From: Rhizorhabdus histidinilytica
GTDB taxonomy: Bacteria > Pseudomonadota > Alphaproteobacteria > Sphingomonadales > Sphingomonadaceae
NCBI RefSeq assembly: GCF_900167915.1
Contig: NZ_FUYM01000008.1
Location: 124,001 to 188,000 of the forward strand
Direction: 5' to 3'
DNA: 64,000 nt
Part shown: positions 1-6,918 of the stretch, in pieces
Layout: the number at the start of each line of letters is the position of its first letter
Position numbering within the stretch: the stretch's first letter is position 1
Notes under the pieces: generated by a model
Database searches by the model: none
The model's input: the letters and a program-made list of their open reading frames with translations, nothing else
Told to the model about the DNA's origin: nothing
Program-made: the position numbers and the translations under genes

Positions 1-545
1 TCGGCAAGCGGGTGATCGCCGATCTGCGCGGTTGGCTCGATCGGGGCCGCTCGCCCTTCTGGGACGCGGTCGGCGGGCGCTTCTACGCGATGAGCTTCGC
101 GGAGGCCGATCACATCAACGCGACCACCGGCAACCAGTTCATTGCCGATCTCGGCCCGCGCGCGCCGATCTACGTCAACATGCTGTCGGACGAGGCCCAG
201 CAGGCGATCGGCCGCGTCCATGACGACGGCCGCGGCGCCCTCGCCCTGCTGCTAGAGGAAGGGTTCCGTGACGACGGTTATGTCGACATCTTCGACGCCG
301 GTCCGACGATGATCGCGATGATCGACGACCTCAAGGCGATCCGGAACCTGCACCATGCGACCTATGCGGGCAGCTATGATGGCGATGCACTCCGCGACCA
401 CCTGATCGTCCATGGCAAGGGCGCCGATTTCCGCTGCGTTCCCGGGTCGATCGAGGCGGCCGGCGGACAGGCGGTGATCGACCCGGCCAGCGCCGCGCTG
501 CTGGGCCTGTCCGAAGGCGATCCGATCGGCTATCTGGCGATATGA
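1..545 (+). CDS. Arginine N-succinyltransferase family protein, C-terminal part (cut by window edge)
   Basis: The frame is open from base 3 to the TGA at 543-545, so this is the last ~180 residues of a gene that begins before the window. It aligns along its length with the complete AstA-type protein at 1886-2890, sharing patterns such as [34 protein letters not shown] and VDIFD.GPT. AstA transfers succinyl from succinyl-CoA to the alpha-amine of arginine, the first AST step. Its stop overlaps the astB start as ATGA, so the two are co-translated. Two AstA-like genes recall the AruF/AruG heteromer of Pseudomonas; that they form a heteromer here is inference. Confidence 0.85.
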   Translation, partial: GKRVIADLRGWLDRGRSPFWDAVGGRFYAMSFAEADHINATTGNQFIADLGPRAPIYVNMLSDEAQQAIGRVHDDGRGALALLLEEGFRDDGYVDIFDAGPTMIAMIDDLKAIRNLHHATYAGSYDGDALRDHLIVHGKGADFRCVPGSIEAAGGQAVIDPASAALLGLSEGDPIGYLAI

Positions 546-1816
546 CTGCTACCGAAATCAATTTCGACGGCCTGATCGGCCCGATGCACAATTACGCCGG
601 GCTCTCCCCCGGCAACATCGCCAGTGCCACCAATGCCGGCGCGATCTCACAGCCCCGCGCCGCCGCGCTCCAGGGCCTCGCCAAGATGAAGCGGCTGATG
701 GATCGCGGCCTGGTCCAGGGCTTCATCCCGCCGCCGCGCCGGCCCGCCGTCGCTGCGCTGCGCGCGCTCGGTTTCGGCGGCGACGACCGCTCGGTGCTTG
801 CCCTCGCCGCCGCGGAGGACCCGGTTCTCTTCAACAACGCCTGCTCCGCCTCGGCCATGTGGGCGGCCAATGCCGCGACGGTGATCGCGGGTCCCGACAG
901 CGATGACGGCCGCGTTCACCTCATCACCGCCAATCTCGCGACGATGCTGCACCGGAGCTTCGAGGCGCCCGATACTTTCGCGAGGCTGCGCACCATCTTC
1001 GCCGACCAGCGCCATTTCGCCGTCCATTCCGCCTTGCCCGGCACGCAGCATTTCAGCGATGAGGGCGCCGCCAACCATATGCGCATCACCCCGCGCCATG
1101 GTGAACGCGGTCTCAACGTCTTTGTCCATGGCGCCGCGCGGGGCAGCCGCTTCCCCGAGCGGCAGGCGAAGCGTGCAGGCGAGGCGGTCGCCCGGCTCGC
1201 CGGCGCCGAGGGCTTCCACACGCTGCAGTCTCAGGCCGCGATCGAGGCCGGTGCCTTCCACAATGACGTGGTCGCCGTCGCCAACGAGCATGTCCTGCTC
1301 GCCCATGCCGCCGCGTTCGAGGATCGCGAAGGCCTGTTCACCGCCGCCGCACGCGCCGTGCCAGACTTCGTCGCCGTCGAGGTCGACAGCATCGGTCTCG
1401 ATGACGCGATCAGCTCCTATCTGTTCAACTCGCAGCTGCTGACCCTGCCGGAGGGCGGCATGGCGCTCGTCCTGCCGAGCGAGGCGCGCGAGAATCCACG
1501 CGTCTGGGCGGCGGTCGAGACCATCCTGGCCGGCAACAACCCGATCAACGAAGCGATCGTCGTCGACGTGCGCGAAAGCATGCGCAACGGCGGCGGCCCT
1601 GCCTGCCTGCGGTTGCGCGTGCCGGTCTCCGAGGAAGCGCGGCGGGCGATCGATCCGCGCTTCCTGCTCGACGAGCGGCGGTGGGAGGAATTGTGCGCGC
1701 TGGTCGAGCGGCACTGGCCTGAACGGATCGACGCGGCCGAGCTGGCCGATCCCGCGCTGTGGGCGGCGGCGGGCGCTGCGCACGACGCGCTCGACGCGCT
1801 GCTCGCACGGGTTTGA
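542..1816 (+). CDS. astB: N-succinylarginine dihydrolase
   Basis: The 424-residue protein hydrolyses N2-succinylarginine to N2-succinylornithine, CO2 and two ammonia, the second AST step. The N-terminus [19 protein letters not shown] is the AstB signature. The Cys-His-Glu machinery is recognisable: FSDEGAANH (Glu region), [12 protein letters not shown] (His) and [12 protein letters not shown] (Cys near residue 360). It is slightly shorter than the ~447-residue enterobacterial enzyme. It starts within the stop of the upstream AstA-type gene (ATGA overlap) and lies 69 bp before the second astA. Confidence 0.95.
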   Translation: MTATEINFDGLIGPMHNYAGLSPGNIASATNAGAISQPRAAALQGLAKMKRLMDRGLVQGFIPPPRRPAVAALRALGFGGDDRSVLALAAAEDPVLFNNACSASAMWAANAATVIAGPDSDDGRVHLITANLATMLHRSFEAPDTFARLRTIFADQRHFAVHSALPGTQHFSDEGAANHMRITPRHGERGLNVFVHGAARGSRFPERQAKRAGEAVARLAGAEGFHTLQSQAAIEAGAFHNDVVAVANEHVLLAHAAAFEDREGLFTAAARAVPDFVAVEVDSIGLDDAISSYLFNSQLLTLPEGGMALVLPSEARENPRVWAAVETILAGNNPINEAIVVDVRESMRNGGGPACLRLRVPVSEEARRAIDPRFLLDERRWEELCALVERHWPERIDAAELADPALWAAAGAAHDALDALLARV

Positions 1817-1885
1817 ACTCGAACCGCTTATGGCGCACAAGATGAAGATGACATCCCGTCTCAAGACCATCGCGCGGACCCGCCG

Positions 1886-2890
1886 ATGCTGATCGTCCGT
1901 CCCGCCGGTCCCTCCGATCTCGCTTCGCTGATGGAGCTTGCCGTCCTGTCGGGGCGCGGCTTCACCAGCCTGCCCGAGGACGAGGCGACCCTGCTCAACC
2001 GCCTGACCCTGTCCGAAGCGAGCTTCGGCGGCGCCATCGCCCCGCGCGAGGCCTGGTACACGCTGATGCTCGAGGACAGCGAGACCGGACGTATCGAGGG
2101 CCTCGGCGGCGTCCGGGCCGCGGTCGGCGTCGCGCGGCCGCATTTCTCGTTTCGGGTGATGACGCTCGCCCAATTCTCCTCGGCGATCAACACACGTTTC
2201 GACCATAAGGCGCTGGTGCTGGTCAACGAATGCGCGGGCTGGACCGAGGTGGGATCGCTCTACCTGCGGCCCGAGCGGCGCTCGGGGGGCGCCGGCAGCC
2301 TGCTGGCGCGGTCGCGCTACATGTTGATCGGGACGGAGCGCCAGCGCTTCTCCGAAACGGTGATGGCCGAGCTGCGCGGCTATTTCGCGCCGGACGGCAC
2401 CTGCCCCTTCTGGGACGGCGTCGCGAGCAAATTCTTCCGTCTGCCGTTCGACGAGGCCGACCATATGGTGATGTCGACCGACGGCCAGTTCATCCTCGAT
2501 CTCGCCCCGCGCCATCCCATCTATGTCGAGCTGATCGACACCGCCGCGCAGGAGGCGATCGGCCGCGTCCATGTCGAGGGCGAGGCAGCGCGCGCGATGC
2601 TGGAGCATGAGGGTTTCCGCGGATCGGGGCTGGTGGACATCTTCGACGGCGGCCCCACTTATTCGGTGCCGCGCGACAGCATCCGGACGATCGAGCGGAC
2701 CGAGGTGCTGGCGGCGATGAAGGGCGATCCGGCCGATGCGCCCGAACGGCTCGTCTCGACCGCCTCGATCGGCGGCTTCCGCGCGATCCGGACGAAGGTG
2801 CGGATCGAGGAGGGCATCGCGGTGCTCGATGGCGAGGCGATCGACGCGCTACGGCTCAAATCGGGCGAGATGGTGAGGGTAAGGCAATGA
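1886..2890 (+). CDS. astA: Arginine N-succinyltransferase
   Basis: The 334-residue protein is a complete AstA-family acyltransferase with a GNAT-like fold. It opens with MLIVRPAGPSDLASLMELA, and the acyl-CoA binding region near residues 122-145 (LYLRPERRSGGAGSLLARSR) is intact. It is the second AstA-type gene in the cluster; the order AstA-like, astB, astA, astD differs from enterobacterial astCADBE. Its TGA overlaps the astD start (ATGA at 2887-2890). Being full length and in the operon, it is likely the catalytic subunit or one half of a heteromer. Confidence 0.93.
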   Translation: MLIVRPAGPSDLASLMELAVLSGRGFTSLPEDEATLLNRLTLSEASFGGAIAPREAWYTLMLEDSETGRIEGLGGVRAAVGVARPHFSFRVMTLAQFSSAINTRFDHKALVLVNECAGWTEVGSLYLRPERRSGGAGSLLARSRYMLIGTERQRFSETVMAELRGYFAPDGTCPFWDGVASKFFRLPFDEADHMVMSTDGQFILDLAPRHPIYVELIDTAAQEAIGRVHVEGEAARAMLEHEGFRGSGLVDIFDGGPTYSVPRDSIRTIERTEVLAAMKGDPADAPERLVSTASIGGFRAIRTKVRIEEGIAVLDGEAIDALRLKSGEMVRVRQ

Positions 2891-4290
2891 TGCGCTCGAT
2901 CGACCCGGCGACGGGACAGACGGTCTGGGAAGGTGAAGAGATCGCCGTCACGGCGATTCCGGCGATGGTCGAGCGCGCCCGTGCCGCTCTGGCCGGCTGG
3001 GCCGATCGCCCCGTCGAGGAGAGGGTGGCGATCGTCGAGCGCTACGCCGCCCTGCTCAAGGAACGGACCGACGACATCGCCCGCGACATGGCGCGCGAAA
3101 CCGGCAAGCCGCTGTGGGAGACGCGGGCCGAGCTCGGCTCGATGATCAACAAGGTCGCCGTGTCGATCGCGGCGCAGGCCGAGCGCGCGGGATCGCGCCG
3201 GGCCGACACCGCCTTCGGCCGTGCGGTGCTGCGCCACAAGCCGCACGGCGTGATGGCGGTGCTGGGCCCCTATAATTTCCCCGGCCATCTGCCCAACGGC
3301 CATATCGTCCCGGCGCTGCTCGCCGGCAACACCGTGTTGTTCAAGCCGTCCGAGGAAGCGCCGCTGACCGGCGAGAACATGACGCGGGCGCTGCACGACG
3401 CCGGCGTGCCGGAGGCGGTGTTCCAGCTTGTCCAGGGTGGCCGCGACCAGGGCGCGGCGCTGATCGGCGCCGACATCGACGGACTGCTGTTCACCGGGGC
3501 GGCCAGCACCGGCGCGCATTTCCGCCGGGCGATGATCGACCGGCCGCACGTCATCCTCGCGCTCGAACTTGGCGGCAACAACCCGCTGATCGCCTGGGGC
3601 GATGCCGAGACCTCGGCGGCGGCGATCGTCCAGTCGGCCTTCATCACCACCGGCCAGCGCTGCTCCTGCGCGCGCCGCCTGATCCTGCCCGAGGGCAGCG
3701 AGGGCGACGCGACGATCGAGGCGGTCCACACCCTCGCCGCCCGGCTGCGCATCGGCGCCTGGGACGACGCCGAGGAACCCTATATGGGCCCGCTGATCTC
3801 GGCCCGCGCCGCGCAGGGCGCGATCGATGCGGTGGCCGGGCTCAAGGCGAAGGGCGCGCGGACGCTGCTGCCCTTCGAGCGGCTCGAACGCAGCGAAGCC
3901 TTCGTGACGCCGGGCATGTACGACGTGACCGGGCTCGACGTGCCCGATGCCGAGATCTTCGCGCCGGTGCTGCAGGTGATCCGCGTCTCCGATTTCGACG
4001 CCGCGATCGCCGCCGCCAACGACACCAGCTTCGGACTGTCGGCGGGCCTGCTCGCCGACGATCCGGAGCTGTGGCGGCGCTTCCTTGCCCGCGCGCGCGC
4101 GGGGGTGGTCAACTGGAACCGGCCGACCACCGGCGCCGCCGCCAACATGCCGTTCGGCGGACTCGGCCAGTCGGGCAACCACCGGCCGAGCGCCTATTAT
4201 GCCGCCGACTATTGCGCCTATCCGGTCGCCAGCTTCGAAGCCGACACGATCGCCGATCTGACCGGCGAACTGGGCGGACGGCTGTTGTGA
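2887..4290 (+). CDS. astD: Succinylglutamate semialdehyde dehydrogenase
   Basis: The 467-residue NAD-dependent aldehyde dehydrogenase oxidises N-succinylglutamate 5-semialdehyde to N-succinylglutamate. The family motifs are present: PYNFPGHLPNGHI, the general-base segment LELGGNNPLI and the nucleophile segment TTGQRCSCARR, plus SAGLLADD and NWNRPTTGA near the end. Two Met codons are adjacent (2887 and 2890); the first overlaps the astA stop. The operon then runs through a 24-bp inverted repeat into the M20 hydrolase gene. Confidence 0.94.
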   Translation: MMRSIDPATGQTVWEGEEIAVTAIPAMVERARAALAGWADRPVEERVAIVERYAALLKERTDDIARDMARETGKPLWETRAELGSMINKVAVSIAAQAERAGSRRADTAFGRAVLRHKPHGVMAVLGPYNFPGHLPNGHIVPALLAGNTVLFKPSEEAPLTGENMTRALHDAGVPEAVFQLVQGGRDQGAALIGADIDGLLFTGAASTGAHFRRAMIDRPHVILALELGGNNPLIAWGDAETSAAAIVQSAFITTGQRCSCARRLILPEGSEGDATIEAVHTLAARLRIGAWDDAEEPYMGPLISARAAQGAIDAVAGLKAKGARTLLPFERLERSEAFVTPGMYDVTGLDVPDAEIFAPVLQVIRVSDFDAAIAAANDTSFGLSAGLLADDPELWRRFLARARAGVVNWNRPTTGAAANMPFGGLGQSGNHRPSAYYAADYCAYPVASFEADTIADLTGELGGRLL

Positions 4291-4304
4291 CGCCCCTCTC
4301 CAAC

Positions 4305-4375
4305 CCGTTCGTGTCGAGCGAAGTCGAGGGACGTTGGCAGGAGGGACGTGTCTCGACTTCGCTCGACACGAACGG
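4305..4375. repeat. 24-bp perfect inverted repeat (family E)
   Basis: Bases 4305-4328 are the exact reverse complement of 4352-4375, separated by a 23-nt loop. The arms begin CCGTTCGTGTCGAGCGAAG. The same arm recurs at 40775, so this is a dispersed repeat family. It fills nearly the whole gap between astD and the M20 gene and ends 9 bp before the chosen M20 start, so it could fold into a strong hairpin in the operon mRNA and lower downstream expression. Confidence 0.9.
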
Positions 4376-4384
4376 CGTAAGGAG

Positions 4385-5599
4385 ATGAGCACCTCGATCG
4401 ACATCCACTATCCCGCCCTCGATGCGGCCGCGGCCGCCCCGATGCTGGCGCAGGTGCGGCAATGGAGCCTGGTCAACAGCGGCTCCCGCAACCTCGACGG
4501 GCTGGCGGTGATGGCGGGCCTGCTGGCCGACGCCTTCGCGGCGCTACCCGGCGAGGTGGTGCTGCGCGACGCGGCGCCCGGCGAGGCGGTCGACGCGGCG
4601 GGCAACGTCCAGCCGCTCGACTATGGCCGCAACCTCCATGTCCGCGTCCGGCCCGACGCGCCGGTGCAACTGCTGCTCACCGGCCATATGGACACGGTCT
4701 ACCCGCCAGACCATCCGTTCCAGACGCTGACCGACATCGACGGCGGCGCGGTGCTCAACGGACCCGGCGTGGCCGACATGAAGGGCGGGATCGCGCTGAT
4801 GCTCGCGGCGCTGGCCGCGCTCGAAGCCTCGCCGCTCGGCGCCCGCATCGGCTATGAGGTGGTGATCAACTCGGACGAGGAGATCGCCTCGCCCGGCTCC
4901 GCCGCGCTGATCGCCGAGGCGGCGCGCGGCAAGCTCGCCGCACTCACCTACGAGCCCTCCTCGCTGCCTGACGGCACGCTCGCCGGCGCGCGCCCCGGCA
5001 GCGGCAATTTCTCGATCATCGTCACCGGCCGCTCGGCGCATGCCGGCCGCAACCCGGAGGACGGCCGCAACGCGATCGTCGCCGCGTCCGACCTGGCGCT
5101 GCGCCTGTCTCGCGCGCGGCGCGCCGGCCTCGCGATCAATCCCGCCCGGATCGACGGTGGCGGCCCGAACAACGTCGTGCCCGACCGCGCGATCCTGCGC
5201 GTCAACCTGCGCCCGGCCTTGCCCGAGGACGAAGCCGTCGCGCGAAGGCTGATCGATGATCTGGTGAAGGCGATCGCGGCCGAGCATGACGTCGCGATCC
5301 ACGTCCATGGCGGGTTCGGTCGTCCGCCCAAGCCGATCGACGAAAAGGCCGCGCGGCTGTTCGCGCTGGTCGAGGAGAGCGCCGCGCTGCTCGGCCGCCC
5401 GATCACCCACAAGGCGAGCGGCGGCGTTTGCGACGGCAACAACATCGCCGCCTGCGGCGTGCCCGTCGTCGACACGATGGGCGCGCGCGGCGGCGCGATC
5501 CATTCTCCCGACGAGTATCTGATCGTCGAGAGCCTGCCCGAACGGGCCCAGCTCTCGACCCTCGTCATGCTCCGGCTGGCGGAACGAGGAAGCCTTTGA
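4385..5599 (+). CDS. M20-family metallohydrolase (CPG2-like), candidate succinylglutamate desuccinylase
   Basis: The 404-residue protein has the M20 di-zinc ligand pattern: LLLTGHMDTVYP (His), GPGVADMKGG (bridging Asp), NSDEEIASPGS (Glu-Glu) and a late AIHSPDEY His. It resembles carboxypeptidase G2 and acetylornithine-deacetylase-type enzymes, which cleave N-acyl amino acids. It sits where astE (M14 family) would be, so the inferred job is cleaving N-succinylglutamate to succinate and glutamate. The start is uncertain: AAGGAG directly abuts this ATG with no spacer, and the frame stays open upstream through the inverted repeat to a TTG at 4334. Function is inferred from context. Confidence 0.8.
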   Translation: MSTSIDIHYPALDAAAAAPMLAQVRQWSLVNSGSRNLDGLAVMAGLLADAFAALPGEVVLRDAAPGEAVDAAGNVQPLDYGRNLHVRVRPDAPVQLLLTGHMDTVYPPDHPFQTLTDIDGGAVLNGPGVADMKGGIALMLAALAALEASPLGARIGYEVVINSDEEIASPGSAALIAEAARGKLAALTYEPSSLPDGTLAGARPGSGNFSIIVTGRSAHAGRNPEDGRNAIVAASDLALRLSRARRAGLAINPARIDGGGPNNVVPDRAILRVNLRPALPEDEAVARRLIDDLVKAIAAEHDVAIHVHGGFGRPPKPIDEKAARLFALVEESAALLGRPITHKASGGVCDGNNIAACGVPVVDTMGARGGAIHSPDEYLIVESLPERAQLSTLVMLRLAERGSL

Positions 5600-5605
5600 C
5601 CCTCG

Positions 5606-5852
5606 CGTCGTTCCGGCGGAGGCTGGAGTCTCAGGAGATGGGCGATACCTGCCTCTCCTGAGAGGCTGACCGGAAAGTGCCTTACCGCTTCATCCTGAGG
5701 AGGGACTGAGCTTTGGCGAAGGCCATATCGAAGGATATTTCCAGCCTCGAACGCCCCTTCGAGACAGCATTTCGACTACGCTCAATGCTTCCTCAGGGCG
5801 AGCGGGGACTTTTGCATCAGACTCTGAGGTCCCGGCCTCCGCCGGGACGACG
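5606..5852. repeat. Family C inverted repeat interrupted by a family A repeat
   Basis: The outer parts 5606-5632 (CGTCGTTCCGGCGGAGG...) and 5829-5852 (GTCCCGGCCTCCGCCGGGA...) match the two ends of family C elements at 38874-38972 and 41898-41986 (CGTCATTCC...GCCGGGATGACG). Here about 170 bp of family A sequence lies between them. The simplest reading is that a family A element landed inside a pre-existing family C element. The whole block fills the gap between the convergent M20 and phytase genes; no gene is seen in it. Confidence 0.7.
5657..5828. repeat. Family A palindromic repeat, copy 1
   Basis: The ~170-bp sequence is almost identical to 44110-44281, including GAGGCTGACCGGAAAGTGCC, TATCGAAGGATATTTCCAG and GCATTTCGACTACGCTCAAT. 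The ends are imperfect inverted repeats (CCTGAGAGGCTGAC against ATCAGACTCTGAGG). It carries the core TCATCCTGAGGAGGGACTGA, shared with family B. It lies between convergent genes and has no coding potential. Confidence 0.85.
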
Positions 5853-5856
5853 ATGA

Positions 5857-6918
5857 TTATCGCGGCAACCCCAGCGCCCTGGCGATGTCGTCCCAGGCGA
5901 CCAGCTTGAAATTCTGGGCGCCCGCGCCGTTATGGCCGTCCTGCGCGACGAACAGGCCGCCGGGAAAGCCGGGACCGAAGTCGCCGGTCATCACCTCGAT
6001 GCCGTCGGTCTCCTCCGCCCCGCCGACCGTTCCCGCCGCGATGCGAAAGCGGCCGACATAGCCGTCGTCGGCGATCCGGTAGGCGGCATAGGCGTTGTCG
6101 CCCTGGCTGGAGACGAGGACATAGCCGTCCTTCTCCCCGACCATGGCGATGGCGACGCCCTCGGCATCGGCGACGATGTTCTTGCCGTCGGCCGCCGCGA
6201 TCCTGACCGGGCCGACGCTGCCGCTGGCCTTCGCGTCGAACTTCCAGAGGCCGACATCCTCCTCCGCGACATATAGCATGCCGGTGCGATCGTCGGCGGC
6301 GCAGCCTTCCGACTGGGTGCCGAGCTTCATCGTACGGACGATCCGGCCGGCCGGCGTCGCCCCGCTCGCGTCGAGCGCGACCTGGTTGATCGTGCCGTCC
6401 TTGAGGACGATGAAGGCGTAAAGGCCAGCCGCGTCGCGATAGAGGCAGACGCCATAGGCCTCCCCCGCCCCCGCCGGCACCGTGCCGAGCGCGCTCAGCC
6501 TGGCGGTCCCGGTGTCGAGCCGGAACAGCGCCAGCTTCGCCTGGGCGATATCGTTGCGGTCGCTGGCGACGACGAGCACGCCCGTCCCGCCATTGATCGC
6601 GACCCCGTCCTTCAGGTCGACATTGTTGACCCGGCCCGCATCGAGGAAGTCGCGCACCTTGCCGTCGAGGCCGTAGACATAGAGCCCCGCCTTCTTGTCG
6701 GTGCCGACGATCAGGCTCGCGGCCGGATCAGCGGGGTTGCGCCAGATCGCGGGATCGTCGGCGGCGTCGGAATTGGCGGTGCCGACGGGCGCGGTCTCGC
6801 CCCGCGCCGTCACCGTCGCCGCCGGCGAGGCCAGCGCGATCCGCTGCTCGACCGGCATCTCCTTCGCGGCACAGGCGCCAAGGGAGGCACAGGCCGCGAT
6901 CGCCAGGACCCGCCGCAT
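5857..6918 (-). CDS. Beta-propeller 3-phytase (lipoprotein)
   Basis: The 353-residue protein carries the beta-propeller phytase hallmarks DDPAIW (near residue 54), IVGTDKKAGLYVYGLDGK and RVNNVDL, plus acidic calcium-binding stretches. These enzymes hydrolyse phytate using Ca2+. The N-terminus MRRVLAIAACASLGAC has a lipobox (LGAC), so it is probably an outer-membrane-anchored lipoprotein. Its ATG overlaps the last base of the upstream TonB receptor stop (TGATG), so it is translationally coupled to that gene. Receptor-phytase pairs are known in Caulobacter, Xanthomonas and sphingomonads. Confidence 0.9.
   Translation of the reverse strand: MRRVLAIAACASLGACAAKEMPVEQRIALASPAATVTARGETAPVGTANSDAADDPAIWRNPADPAASLIVGTDKKAGLYVYGLDGKVRDFLDAGRVNNVDLKDGVAINGGTGVLVVASDRNDIAQAKLALFRLDTGTARLSALGTVPAGAGEAYGVCLYRDAAGLYAFIVLKDGTINQVALDASGATPAGRIVRTMKLGTQSEGCAADDRTGMLYVAEEDVGLWKFDAKASGSVGPVRIAAADGKNIVADAEGVAIAMVGEKDGYVLVSSQGDNAYAAYRIADDGYVGRFRIAAGTVGGAEETDGIEVMTGDFGPGFPGGLFVAQDGHNGAGAQNFKLVAWDDIARALGLPR

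Noticed and set aside
1-545. Pseudogene fragment of astA
   Set aside because: It is truncated only by the window edge, and the ATGA overlap with astB is intact.
647-2608. 653-codon open frame on the minus strand opposite astB/astA
   Set aside because: It is antisense to two clear AST genes and rich in Arg, Gly and Ala without family motifs. GC-rich third positions leave such frames open.
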